Under the pieces are notes generated by a model. The model ran no database searches. It saw only the letters and a list, made by a program, of their open reading frames with translations, and was not told the origin of the DNA. Positions 29,770 to 36,208 of a stretch of 41,106 nt of DNA are shown here, in pieces; positions within the stretch are counted from its first letter, which is position 1; each line of letters opens with the position of its first letter. The position numbers were made by a program, and so were the translations under genes. The DNA is from a virus. The DNA is taken from the IMG/VR virus record IMGVR_UViG_3300025921_000043, positions 1-41,106 of that record; one strand, written 5' to 3'.

Positions 29770-30171
29770 GTGGAGCGTCCAATCATCACGCGCGCGCGGG
29801 TCGGCCACACCTTCGCCTCGCTCCTCGCGAACAACTGGCCCCCCGGCGTCCCCGTGTTCCAGCCCGGCCTGCCGCAGGACGGCGACCCGAAGGCCGCCGT
29901 CCTCGTGAACCACGGCAGGTGGGCCGCGTTCTGCCCACACTGCACCGGGGCATCGTTGGCCGACCCGGCCGACCACCGCTTCTTCTGCGTCGACTGCCTC
30001 AACATGCATGTCGACGGCCGCGTGATCTATGCAAGGTGGCCGAAGGACTGGCAGGAGATCGAACAGCGCCTCCTCCTGCGCCCCGACGCCGACACGCGTA
30101 ACTGGATGCCCGGCGAACGCCTCGCCGACCTCGACGCAGAGAACATCGAGCACGGGCTGGTGAAGGCGTAG
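29770..30171 (+). CDS. zinc-binding protein of the tail region
   Basis: A 133-residue protein from GTG 29770, chosen because it lies 8 bases after late promoter copy 7. A CPHC (about residue 56) and CVDC (about 75) pair form a probable zinc ribbon in HGRWAAFCPHCTGAS and FFCVDCLNMHVDGR. A helical C-terminus includes DWQEIEQRLLLRP. Comparable zinc-ribbon proteins occur in actinophage tail regions without assigned function. Its stop overlaps the next GTG. Confidence 0.6.
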   Translation: MERPIITRARVGHTFASLLANNWPPGVPVFQPGLPQDGDPKAAVLVNHGRWAAFCPHCTGASLADPADHRFFCVDCLNMHVDGRVIYARWPKDWQEIEQRLLLRPDADTRNWMPGERLADLDAENIEHGLVKA

Positions 30172-30680
30172 TGGCGTGGACAACTCCCATTTCCTGGGTC
30201 ACCGGATCGGTCGTCACCGCCGCGCAGCTCAACCAGCAGCTCCGCGACAACCTCAACTTCCTGTTCGACCCGCCCGAGGCGCGCATCTTCAATGCTGCGG
30301 TGAGCGTCGCGAGCGGTACCGTGCCGGGCGCGTTGAGCCTCCCTACCGTCGTCTGGGACAGCACCGGGTCGACCATGACGAGCGCGGCGGGGAAGATCAC
30401 CATCCCCCTCGCAGGGGTCTACGAAGTGAACGGCGGCGGCGTGTGGGGAGCGTCGGCGACCGGCGTCGTCAGGCGTCTCGGCTTCCTCTACCCCGGCCCG
30501 ACGAGCGGCGGCACGAGCCTCGTCCAGAACTCGAACAACATCACCGTCGAGCAGACGGCGAGCGACATGACGAAGTTTGCGGCGAACGACACCGTCCAGC
30601 TCGCCGGGGCGCAGAACTCTGGCGGCGCTTTGAACCTTACGAACGCCGTCCTCATCGTGGCTTGGGCGGGGGCAGGGTGA
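30171..30680 (+). CDS. phage fibre-type protein with C1q/TNF-like C-terminal domain
   Basis: A 169-residue protein from GTG 30171. The start AWTTPISWVTGSVVTAAQLN, then QQLRDNLNFLFDPPEA, is a recurrent opening in phage structural proteins. The rest (TSAAGKITIPLAGVYEVNGG, VVRRLGFLY, TKFAANDTVQLAGAQNSGG) follows the strand order of trimeric C1q-like heads. It could be a receptor-binding tip. Coupled by GTG/TAG overlap upstream and a 4-base overlap downstream. Confidence 0.7.
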   Translation: MAWTTPISWVTGSVVTAAQLNQQLRDNLNFLFDPPEARIFNAAVSVASGTVPGALSLPTVVWDSTGSTMTSAAGKITIPLAGVYEVNGGGVWGASATGVVRRLGFLYPGPTSGGTSLVQNSNNITVEQTASDMTKFAANDTVQLAGAQNSGGALNLTNAVLIVAWAGAG

Positions 30681-31021
30681 CGCTCACCCTTACCCTCGTG
30701 GTGGTTGCGCTCGTCAGCGCCGTCGCCACCGGGTACGCCTACTTCCGCAGCTCGGCGGTGAAGGTGTGGGAGCAGAACTCGGAGGCGTACCGCGCTCGCG
30801 TCGAGTTGCTTGAGAAGCAGAACCGCGAGCTGGAAAGCAAGTTGCGGTGGATGGAGCAGCGCATCCACGAGCTCGAAGCCCGTCCGGATTGGACGCAGGT
30901 CGTCGCCGTCGTCGGCGTCACCGAGCGGAACATCATCGCGGCGATCAAGGAGATGCGCGCCGAGATCACGACGGAACGCACCCGCGTTCACCTCAAGGAA
31001 GGTGAGAAGAATGGAGCCTGA
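30677..31021 (+). CDS. membrane-anchored coiled-coil protein
   Basis: A 114-residue protein from GTG 30677. Residues 2-22 (TLTLTLVVVALVSAVATGYA) form one membrane segment; residues 30-65 (YRARVELLEKQNRELESKLR, WMEQRIHELEA) form a coiled coil; the end is charged. This layout, just before another single-pass protein and the endolysin, suits a lysis accessory such as a holin partner or spanin-like factor, but it could also be a virion anchor. Confidence 0.6.
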   Translation: MTLTLTLVVVALVSAVATGYAYFRSSAVKVWEQNSEAYRARVELLEKQNRELESKLRWMEQRIHELEARPDWTQVVAVVGVTERNIIAAIKEMRAEITTERTRVHLKEGEKNGA

Positions 31022-31331
31022 ACTTCGCCGGCCGACGACCGCCGTCATCGTCGCCGGGGTGAGCATCGTCCTCCTCGTGGCCGCGTTGATCTGGGGTGTC
31101 GCCCAGGCCCGCGACGCGGCCGAGAAGGGCTCCGTCGCCCACGCCGCGCTGTGCATCCAATACGAGGCGTACGTCGCGCAGCGCGCCCAAGGCGAACACC
31201 TGCTCGCCACCCAACATGGGCGGCTGATCCATTACGCCGGCCTCGCGCTGACCCGGTCGGCGATCGAGCGCAGCGTCCGCATCGAGACGACGCAGATCAA
31301 CGCCCTCGCCATCCTCCACTGCTCGAAGTGA
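31011..31331 (+). CDS. single-pass membrane protein near the lysis genes
   Basis: A 106-residue protein from ATG 31011 behind AAGGTGAG. A hydrophobic helix at residues 10-30 (AVIVAGVSIVLLVAALIWGV) is followed by a soluble helical domain. It overlaps the preceding gene by 11 bases. It may pair with the preceding coiled-coil protein as holin or anti-holin; a second holin candidate is at 33732. Confidence 0.6.
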   Translation: MEPELRRPTTAVIVAGVSIVLLVAALIWGVAQARDAAEKGSVAHAALCIQYEAYVAQRAQGEHLLATQHGRLIHYAGLALTRSAIERSVRIETTQINALAILHCSK

Positions 31332-31462
31332 AGCAGCTCGCCACGCTATGCGAGTGGTGCGGCCAGTGGGTGATCGGCCGCGGCTACCACGTCAACGGGC
31401 GCACGTTCTGCTCATGGGCGCACTACCTCGCTTGGCTCACCCGTCGAGACAGAGGCCGCTAG
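31328..31462 (+). CDS. small zinc-finger protein, 44 aa
   Basis: The sequence opens with VKQLATLCEWCGQWVIGRGY and continues HVNGRTFCSWAHYLAWLTRR. C-x2-C followed by H and C could bind one zinc (treble-clef or MYM-like style). The GTG overlaps the previous stop. It ends the tail block, and late promoter copy 8 starts right after its TAG. Function unknown. Confidence 0.55.
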   Translation: MKQLATLCEWCGQWVIGRGYHVNGRTFCSWAHYLAWLTRRDRGR

Positions 31463-31465
31463 GCC

Positions 31466-31491
31466 TACCCCGCACTTCCGATGGTTCCGAC
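31466..31491 (+). promoter_or_regulatory. late-type promoter motif (copy 8) before the endolysin
   Basis: TAGGCCTACCC with TACC (31466-31469), 16 bases, TCCGAC (31486-31491). A GTG lies 7 bases after it, but this opens a 14-codon frame; the endolysin ATG is at 31522 with GGAGG in front. The lysis genes therefore have their own late promoter. Confidence 0.6.
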
Positions 31492-31498
31492 CAGGGGC

Positions 31499-31543
31499 GT
31501 GATGACCCGACTCGGAGGTACATGGTGCGAACGCTCCACCTGA
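31499..31543 (+). CDS. putative leaderless leader peptide overlapping the endolysin start
   Basis: GTG-ATG opens a 14-residue frame (VMTRLGGTWCERST) that begins where copy 8 should start transcription and ends 22 bases inside the endolysin gene in another frame. Its translation would cover the endolysin ribosome site, so it could tune endolysin synthesis. It may equally be chance, since no conservation can be tested here. Confidence 0.3.
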   Translation: MMTRLGGTWCERST

Positions 31544-32331
31544 CCACGCCCCACATGCACGACGGCGGCGACAAAGACCACCCCGACGACGTCTCCCACA
31601 CCCAGCGGCTCTTGCATGGCAACAGGTGGGGCCGGTTCTACTTTGGCCGCATCGACGGCGAGTACGGCGAGGCATCGAGCCACGCCGCGTTCGACGCGAA
31701 GATGCACCTCGGCTACCGCAAGGCGGTCGCTCGGAAGGGTTCGTGTGGCGACCGCCTCCGCGCCTATCTCGGCGGCGAAGCGAAGCTGCCGCTCCACTAT
31801 CGGGCGCGCCGAGCGTTCCGGCTCCGCGTCTGGGCCGCCCGTGCCGCGCGCAGAGCCGTCGGCGAGCGCATCTACGCCGCGGCGGCGGGGCAGATCGGCG
31901 AGACGGAACACCCCGCCGGGTCGAACGTCTGCAAGTTCTCGACGTGGTACGGGATGGTCGGCCCGTGGTGCGCCATGTTCGTTTCGTGGTGCGGCTGCCA
32001 GGCGAAGAGCAGAGCCTTCGTCAGGGGTAGCCGATGGGCGTACGTGCCGTACCTCCTCGACGACGCCAAGGCGCACAGGAACAACCTCGCCATCACATCG
32101 AACCCGCGCAGGGGCGACCTCGTGTGTTACGACTGGGACGGCGACGGGGTTCCTGACCACGTCGGCGTGTTCGAGGGGTGGGTGAGCGGCCAGCCCGGCA
32201 TGTTCACCGCCATCGAGGGCAACACGAGCCTTGAGACTGACCCGAACGGGTCGCAGAGTAACGGCGGGATCGTGTGTCGCCGCTCTCGGGTGCGGAGTCT
32301 CGTCTCCGGCTTCGTCCGGGTGCAGGCTTGA
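31522..32331 (+). CDS. CHAP-domain endolysin with N-terminal binding-like region
   Basis: A 269-residue protein from ATG 31522 behind GGAGG. Residues 20-70 (VSHTQRLLHGNRWGRFYFGR to DAKMHLGYR) resemble a peptidoglycan-binding fold. The CHAP domain spans 115-265: C150 in GPWCAMFVSWCG, H213 in PDHVGVFEGW and an N in EGNTS give the catalytic triad. It should cleave peptide bonds in wall peptidoglycan at lysis. There is no signal peptide, so release needs a holin. The longer upstream frame would include the promoter and is rejected. Confidence 0.85.
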   Translation: MVRTLHLTTPHMHDGGDKDHPDDVSHTQRLLHGNRWGRFYFGRIDGEYGEASSHAAFDAKMHLGYRKAVARKGSCGDRLRAYLGGEAKLPLHYRARRAFRLRVWAARAARRAVGERIYAAAAGQIGETEHPAGSNVCKFSTWYGMVGPWCAMFVSWCGCQAKSRAFVRGSRWAYVPYLLDDAKAHRNNLAITSNPRRGDLVCYDWDGDGVPDHVGVFEGWVSGQPGMFTAIEGNTSLETDPNGSQSNGGIVCRRSRVRSLVSGFVRVQA

Positions 32332-32342
32332 GGCGACACCGC

Positions 32343-32561
32343 ATGGCGGGGTGTACGTGCCCGACGTGTGAAGGCCAGCGCGCCTACCAACGCCGCCCCG
32401 AAGTCCTAGCGCGGCACGCCGCGAATGAGCGGCGGCGCATGGCTCGCCTCGACGAGATCGCACACGCCCGCGTGCTCGCCCAGAAACGCGGCCAGAAGCG
32501 CAGAGCGGCCGAACGCCGAGACCAGCAACTCTCCGACGCCCTCCAAGGAGGACACCTGTGA
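32343..32561 (+). CDS. small Arg-rich protein with CxCxxC motif
   Basis: A 72-residue protein from ATG 32343, which follows GAGGCGACACCGC, a variant of the leader motif; a TTG at 32328 overlapping the endolysin stop is an alternative. CTCPTC near the N-terminus could bind metal with help from other residues, and the rest is a very basic helix (HAANERRRMARLDEIAHARV). It probably binds nucleic acid. Its end overlaps the next GTG. Confidence 0.55.
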   Translation: MAGCTCPTCEGQRAYQRRPEVLARHAANERRRMARLDEIAHARVLAQKRGQKRRAAERRDQQLSDALQGGHL

Positions 32562-32872
32562 GTACCGGCACCCGCCGACAAGACCATGACCGCGCCGACG
32601 CCTACGACGCCGCCCGGTCAGGCATCAACCTCGAACTTCGGAAATACAGCCGCCGCCTCAAGGCCGCCGCCGAGGCATTCATCGACGAGGAGTTCCAGCG
32701 CCACAGCGCGGCCGGCCTCCTCTTCGACGCCGACACCGTCGCCGTCCAAGCGCTCGAACACGCGCGGCAGATGTACGTCTCGCGCGAGGCGATCGACGCG
32801 CCGGCCTTCGAGGAAGGCGACGTGGACGCCAAGGATCGGCGGAACACGCCGATGACGCCCGAGGGCTTCTAG
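32558..32872 (+). CDS. hypothetical helical protein, 104 aa
   Basis: GTG 32558 follows GGAGGACACC. Mostly helical with balanced charge (LRKYSRRLKAAAEAFIDEEF, TVAVQALEHARQMYVSREAI). The C-terminus is polar. It ends exactly before the GTG of the exonuclease gene at 32873, so the two are probably co-translated. No family recognised. Confidence 0.55.
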   Translation: MSTGTRRQDHDRADAYDAARSGINLELRKYSRRLKAAAEAFIDEEFQRHSAAGLLFDADTVAVQALEHARQMYVSREAIDAPAFEEGDVDAKDRRNTPMTPEGF

Positions 32873-33541
32873 GTGCTCTACAAGCTCCGGCCGATCCAGC
32901 ACCCGCCGCGCCCCACGCCGCGGCCCGACAGGCCCGTCCAGGGAGTCCCGCGCCTCCCCGCCCTCCCGGCGCCGCATGAGAAGCGAGTGCTGGATTTCGA
33001 CATCGAAAACCGGCCCCTCTCCTACCGCGGCTACGACAAGACGAGCGCAGAGGTGACCGCCATCGCGTGCCGCTTCATCGGCGAGGAGGAAACCCACGTC
33101 TGGCTGCTCGGCGTCCACCGCGTCAAGTCGATGCTCGAAGAGTTCCGACTGCTCTACGACGAGGCGGACATGGTGACCGGCCATTTCATCCGCCGCCATG
33201 ACCTGCCGATCCTCAACGCCGCGCTGATCGAGAACGGCCGGCCGCCGCTCGCGTCGAAGCTAACGTCGGATACGTGCCTCGACCTCGTCCGGTTCTCCGA
33301 GCTCGCCCGGAGCCAGGAGGCTCTCGGAGCGATGTTGGGGGTGGAGGCGCCGAAGGAGCAGATGACGCAGACGGATTGGCGCGAAGCGAACCGCCTGACG
33401 CCGGACGGGATCCGCCAGACGATGCGGCGCGTCGTCGGCGACGTCGACCAGCACATCCAACTCCGCGCCGTCCTCCTCGAGCGGGGGCTCCTGCGCCCGC
33501 CGAAGATGTGGAACCCCGGCGGGTTCCGGGTGGCGGCATGA
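32873..33541 (+). CDS. DEDD-type 3'-5' exonuclease-like protein
   Basis: A 222-residue protein. A Pro-rich N-terminus (about 36 residues) is followed by Exo I D43 and E45 in LDFDIENRP, Exo II D110 in VTGHFIRRHDLPIL and Exo III D192 in GDVDQHIQLRAVL, with TCLDLVRF between. This is the RNase H-like exonuclease fold of the DnaQ/Pol I proofreading group. It stands alone without a polymerase, so it may process DNA ends in recombination or degrade host nucleic acid. Its place between endolysin and holin genes is unusual. Confidence 0.75.
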   Translation: MLYKLRPIQHPPRPTPRPDRPVQGVPRLPALPAPHEKRVLDFDIENRPLSYRGYDKTSAEVTAIACRFIGEEETHVWLLGVHRVKSMLEEFRLLYDEADMVTGHFIRRHDLPILNAALIENGRPPLASKLTSDTCLDLVRFSELARSQEALGAMLGVEAPKEQMTQTDWREANRLTPDGIRQTMRRVVGDVDQHIQLRAVLLERGLLRPPKMWNPGGFRVAA

Positions 33542-33726
33542 GCCAACTCGCCGACATCGCCGACGATTTCGAGCGGATGGTGACCATCGCTGTCGCCCAC
33601 CTCCAGCGCGCCGAGGCGTCGGCGCCGGATGAGTGGTCGCGCAGGATGGTGGAGTGCGCCACCTTCAACGCGCGGCGCACCCTCCCCACCCACAAGTCTG
33701 CCCTCGAACAGCGAGAAGGGAGGTGA
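33538..33726 (+). CDS. small helical hypothetical protein, 62 aa
   Basis: The ATG overlaps the exonuclease stop. The sequence LADIADDFERMVTIAVAHLQ, then RRMVECATFNARRT, suggests two helices. It ends 5 bases before the holin-like gene start. No family recognised. Confidence 0.5.
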   Translation: MSQLADIADDFERMVTIAVAHLQRAEASAPDEWSRRMVECATFNARRTLPTHKSALEQREGR

Positions 33727-33731
33727 AGCAG

Positions 33732-33938
33732 ATGCCCTTTTCCACTCCCAGCATTACGGGCGCCCAGATCATCGCGCTCGTCACAGCTGCCCTCGCGACG
33801 GCGACGTCGTTCGGGTTCAGCCTGAGCGCCGCGCAGCAGCACGCCGTCCTCGCCGACGTCGCGCTCGTCGTGGCGATCGTGTTCGGCGACGCCGTCGTCC
33901 GGCACGGCCGCGCCACCGGCAACGCCAACCGCAGCTAG
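33732..33938 (+). CDS. holin-like small membrane protein
   Basis: A 68-residue protein from ATG 33732, which follows GGGAGG by nine bases; a GTG at 33723 is an alternative. Two hydrophobic helices, AQIIALVTAALATATSFGF and AVLADVALVVAIVFGDAVV, with a short turn and a basic C-terminus (RHGRATGNANRS), give a class II holin layout. Placed two kilobases after the endolysin, it is the best holin candidate and the last gene of the late block. Confidence 0.65.
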   Translation: MPFSTPSITGAQIIALVTAALATATSFGFSLSAAQQHAVLADVALVVAIVFGDAVVRHGRATGNANRS

Positions 33939-34148
33939 CCGCTGTGTGGCGGGACACAATCGTCCTGCGGTATGGTGCCCGTTGGCAGGAAGCGCAGGGC
34001 CAGGGGCACGGCCTGTCGGGCAGGTGTGAGACTGCGAGGGACGGCGCCGAGGGACACCACATCGCCACGGTACGCCGCCCCTCGCACCCCCTCCCTCCCG
34101 CTGGAGTGCGCCTTCGCATTGGGACGGCTAGCCGAGTATACGGCCAGC
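33939..34148. other. non-coding gap with an orphan GAGGGACACCAC motif
   Basis: This gap of about 210 bases lies between the holin-like gene and a terminator. It contains GAGGGACACCAC (34049-34060) without a following start codon (ATCGCC comes next) and a possible -10 TATGGT at 33971 without a convincing -35. No supported gene is present. It could hold a short RNA or an attachment-linked regulatory site. Confidence 0.35.
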
Positions 34149-34190
34149 GGCCGGGACGCGCATCCGCGAAGAAGGTTGCGCGCCCCGGCC
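34149..34190. terminator. bidirectional terminator between convergent late and integrase transcripts
   Basis: GGCCGGG (34149-34155) pairs with CCCGGCC (34184-34190), and CGCGC (34157-34161) with GCGCG (34178-34182), giving a 12-bp stem with one mismatch. It lies between the rightward late genes and the leftward integrase group, where a shared terminator is expected. T-runs are absent. Confidence 0.6.
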
Positions 34191-34194
34191 TCTG

Positions 34195-34398
34195 CTAGGC
34201 GAGTGAAAGCCCCGCTGGGCGGGCGAAGCGATTCTCGCCTTCCTCGCGGACAGTCTGCGCCACATGCTCCAAGTAGCAGCGCGTCGTCTGATCCGCGACG
34301 AACTCGGCGGCTCCATAGTCGAGCCACTTCGCGACGTGATGCCACTCCTGAAGCCTGATCCGAGCCTCGTGTTGCGCGTCCATCATGCCCCCCAGCAT
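34195..34398 (-). CDS. small protein downstream of the integrase gene
   Basis: Up to 67 residues; the start may be at 34398 or at Met codons at 34386 or 34383. The core DAQHEARIRLQEWHHVAKWL, then DYGAAEFVADQTTRCYLEHV, is helical with several His and Glu residues. It lies on the same strand as the integrase, 70 bases after it, with the large inverted repeat between. Short genes here can encode excision directionality factors or exclusion proteins; nothing in the sequence decides. Confidence 0.5.
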   Translation of the reverse strand: MLGGMMDAQHEARIRLQEWHHVAKWLDYGAAEFVADQTTRCYLEHVAQTVREEGENRFARPAGLSLA

Positions 34399-34400
34399 TC

Positions 34401-34447
34401 CGGTTCGCCAGACGATAGCAGGCGCGGCGGAACGCGCCTGCGAACCG
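34401..34447. repeat. large compound inverted repeat next to the integrase (attP or terminator)
   Basis: An outer repeat CGGTTCGC (34401-34408) / GCGAACCG (34440-34447) encloses an inner perfect 9-bp repeat GCAGGCGCG (34418-34426) / CGCGCCTGC (34433-34441). Its position 22 bases past the integrase stop fits an integrase terminator; the nested symmetric arms also suit a serine-integrase attP, which usually contains imperfect inverted repeats about 50 bases long next to the integrase gene. Confidence 0.45.
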
Positions 34448-34468
34448 TGGTCGTTGGATGACTGCGCG

Positions 34469-35869
34469 TCAGAGCGCCCACACCACTCGTGCCCGGTCGC
34501 GAGGCGCGCCGCGGCCGTTGCGGATGGTGACGCGCGCGACGACCGTCCGCACCAACCCCTGCCGCTCCAACAGGGAGAGCTTCCGCCAGTCGTGCGCCCA
34601 CATCACCGCCGGACGTTCCGCCAGGTCGTCGAGCCGGGCCTGCGCCTGCTCTCTCCGCTCGACCAGGCGCAGGAGTTGGCGTTCATACTCCTCGACGGAC
34701 AGGCTCCCGATCAGGTACCGCTCGTCGCTCAACCTGTCGATCGCGCGCGTGGCTTCGTCGACGCGACGCTGGAGGTGTGGCCGGTGGTCTCGCCCGCGGT
34801 GCCGGCCCTGGTGCGGCATCCGGGCCGGGTCGAGGCGACGCGCGACCTCGTCCTCCAGGTAGGCGTCTAGGGGGTCGGCCGTGATCTGCGCCGCCGCGTC
34901 ACACGCTCGCGAGTGGCGATAGGCGGTGCAGCGGTACACGCGCCGGCCGCCCGAGGTGGCGCGCGCCATGTGGTAGTCACAGCCGGCGCAGACGACGAGG
35001 CCAGACGCGAGGCCCGTCCCGAACCGTGCGAGGCGCGCATGGCGCGGATGGAGCGCCTGCACCTGCTCCCAGACGGGGCGCGGGATGATAGCTGGGTGCT
35101 GCGCCTCGATGAGCTCGTCGCCCTGGCTGACGAGGCCGGCGTAGAGAGGGTTGCGGAGGATGTTCGCGAGCGTCGTCTGCCCCCACCGCGGCTCGCCGCG
35201 GGGGCTCGATATGCCCATCTGTTCGAGGCGGTCGCTGATCTGCCGCCACGACTCGCCCGCCAACCGGCCCCGATAGATCCCCTCGATCACGGCCGCCCTC
35301 TCCGGGTCGATGCCGGTGATGCTCGCGCCGTCCACGACATAGCCGTAGATGCCGCGGCTGACGTGCGCCAAACCCCGCCCCCGGCGGTTGGCGTGGACGC
35401 TGGCCCATTCCTCGCCGATGCGTTCCGACTCGAACTCGGCGAGCGCGAACAGCATGTTCTGGAGGAGCTTCCCGCCGGCCGTCGACGTGTCCAAGTCTTC
35501 GGTCACGCTGGCGAGGCCCACGCCGAGCGCTTGGAGCTCGGAGTACCGCGCGGCGGTGTCTTTGACCGACCGGCCGAACCGGGTCAGGCGGTAGACGGCG
35601 ACCATCTCGAAGTGGCCGGCGGCGGCGTCCTGCATCATCCGCTCGAACTCTGGACGCCGTACGCCGCTCCGACCAGACACGTCGAGGTCGACGTACCACT
35701 CGGTGATCGTGTAGCCCCTGTAGGCCGCCCACGCGGTGATCCGGTCGCGCTGCAAGTCGGGGCTGAGGAAGCTGTCGCCCGACCTGCCGCCGACCTGGCT
35801 CACCCGTATGTACCCGGCGGCTTTACCCCGATTGGGGGATTTTGGGAGGGTTGACTGTTTACGCGTCAT
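34469..35869 (-). CDS. int: large serine integrase
   Basis: A 466-residue serine recombinase. The catalytic domain (residues 15-160) has YIRVS with probable catalytic S24, then LQRDRITAWA, YRLTRFGRSVKDT and FALAEFESERIGEEW. A recombinase domain follows, with IYGYVVDGASI and NILRNPLYAGLV. The zinc ribbon (residues about 300-340) has CAGCDYHMA and CTAYRHSRACDAA. A coiled coil (360-420) is last. It integrates the phage between attP and attB by double-strand cleavage. The start ATG 35869 lies just downstream of GAAGAGG. It is read away from the immunity region. Confidence 0.92.
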   Translation of the reverse strand: MTRKQSTLPKSPNRGKAAGYIRVSQVGGRSGDSFLSPDLQRDRITAWAAYRGYTITEWYVDLDVSGRSGVRRPEFERMMQDAAAGHFEMVAVYRLTRFGRSVKDTAARYSELQALGVGLASVTEDLDTSTAGGKLLQNMLFALAEFESERIGEEWASVHANRRGRGLAHVSRGIYGYVVDGASITGIDPERAAVIEGIYRGRLAGESWRQISDRLEQMGISSPRGEPRWGQTTLANILRNPLYAGLVSQGDELIEAQHPAIIPRPVWEQVQALHPRHARLARFGTGLASGLVVCAGCDYHMARATSGGRRVYRCTAYRHSRACDAAAQITADPLDAYLEDEVARRLDPARMPHQGRHRGRDHRPHLQRRVDEATRAIDRLSDERYLIGSLSVEEYERQLLRLVERREQAQARLDDLAERPAVMWAHDWRKLSLLERQGLVRTVVARVTIRNGRGAPRDRARVVWAL

Positions 35870-35885
35870 CCTCTTCGGCTATCGT
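35857..35885 (+). promoter_or_regulatory. possible rightward promoter divergent from the integrase
   Basis: GTTTAC (35857-35862), 17 bases, TATCGT (35880-35885), with TTGACT just upstream at 35851. It would transcribe the leader motif GGTGGGACACCAC (35922-35934) and the gene at 35951. On the reverse strand TACGAT (35886-35881) could be an integrase -10. It overlaps the start of the integrase gene, so the two transcripts would compete. Confidence 0.45.
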
Positions 35886-35950
35886 AGCCCTAGCCACACG
35901 TCTTCGGGGTCACGACTGGCGGGTGGGACACCACAAGTTGAAAGGGCACA

Positions 35951-36208
35951 GTGTTGCTCCAACTCGCTCTCCCCCGTACTGCCTTGGCGTGGGCCGCCAC
36001 GCTCGTCGCCGTCCGCATGATGCGCGGCGCGCTCCACCTCTTCCCAGCCGCGAGCGAGACTCGCCAGCTCTGGCTTGGCGTTCTCGACCGCCCCCCGTTC
36101 GAGTGGGCGAACTTCGCGACGGCCGTCAGAGCAGAGGTTCGGGCCACAGCGGCCGTGCCGAGCGGTCTTCCCGCTTGCGACGCCGCTGACGCGGCCCCCG
36201 CGTCCTAG
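35951..36208 (+). CDS. small hypothetical protein beside the integrase
   Basis: An 85-residue protein from GTG 35951, behind AAAGGGCACA and a copy of the leader motif. The N-terminal half is hydrophobic to amphipathic (LLQLALPRTALAWAATLVAV, RMMRGALHLF) and the C-terminal half Ala-rich. It overlaps the 3' end of the reverse-strand repressor by 83 bases. As a small gene divergent from the integrase it could be a recombination directionality factor or an immunity modulator; both are guesses from position. Confidence 0.5.
   Translation: MLLQLALPRTALAWAATLVAVRMMRGALHLFPAASETRQLWLGVLDRPPFEWANFATAVRAEVRATAAVPSGLPACDAADAAPAS

Noticed and set aside
30677-31331. The two single-pass membrane proteins as a spanin pair
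   Set aside because: Spanins act at an outer membrane, which the inferred actinobacterial host lacks or has in a different form; no lipoprotein signal is present, so I call them only lysis-adjacent membrane proteins.
33972-34358. Forward open frame MVPVGRKRRARGTACRAG and onward
   Set aside because: It runs across the terminator stem and the reverse-strand small gene, has no ribosome site and is compositionally a shadow.
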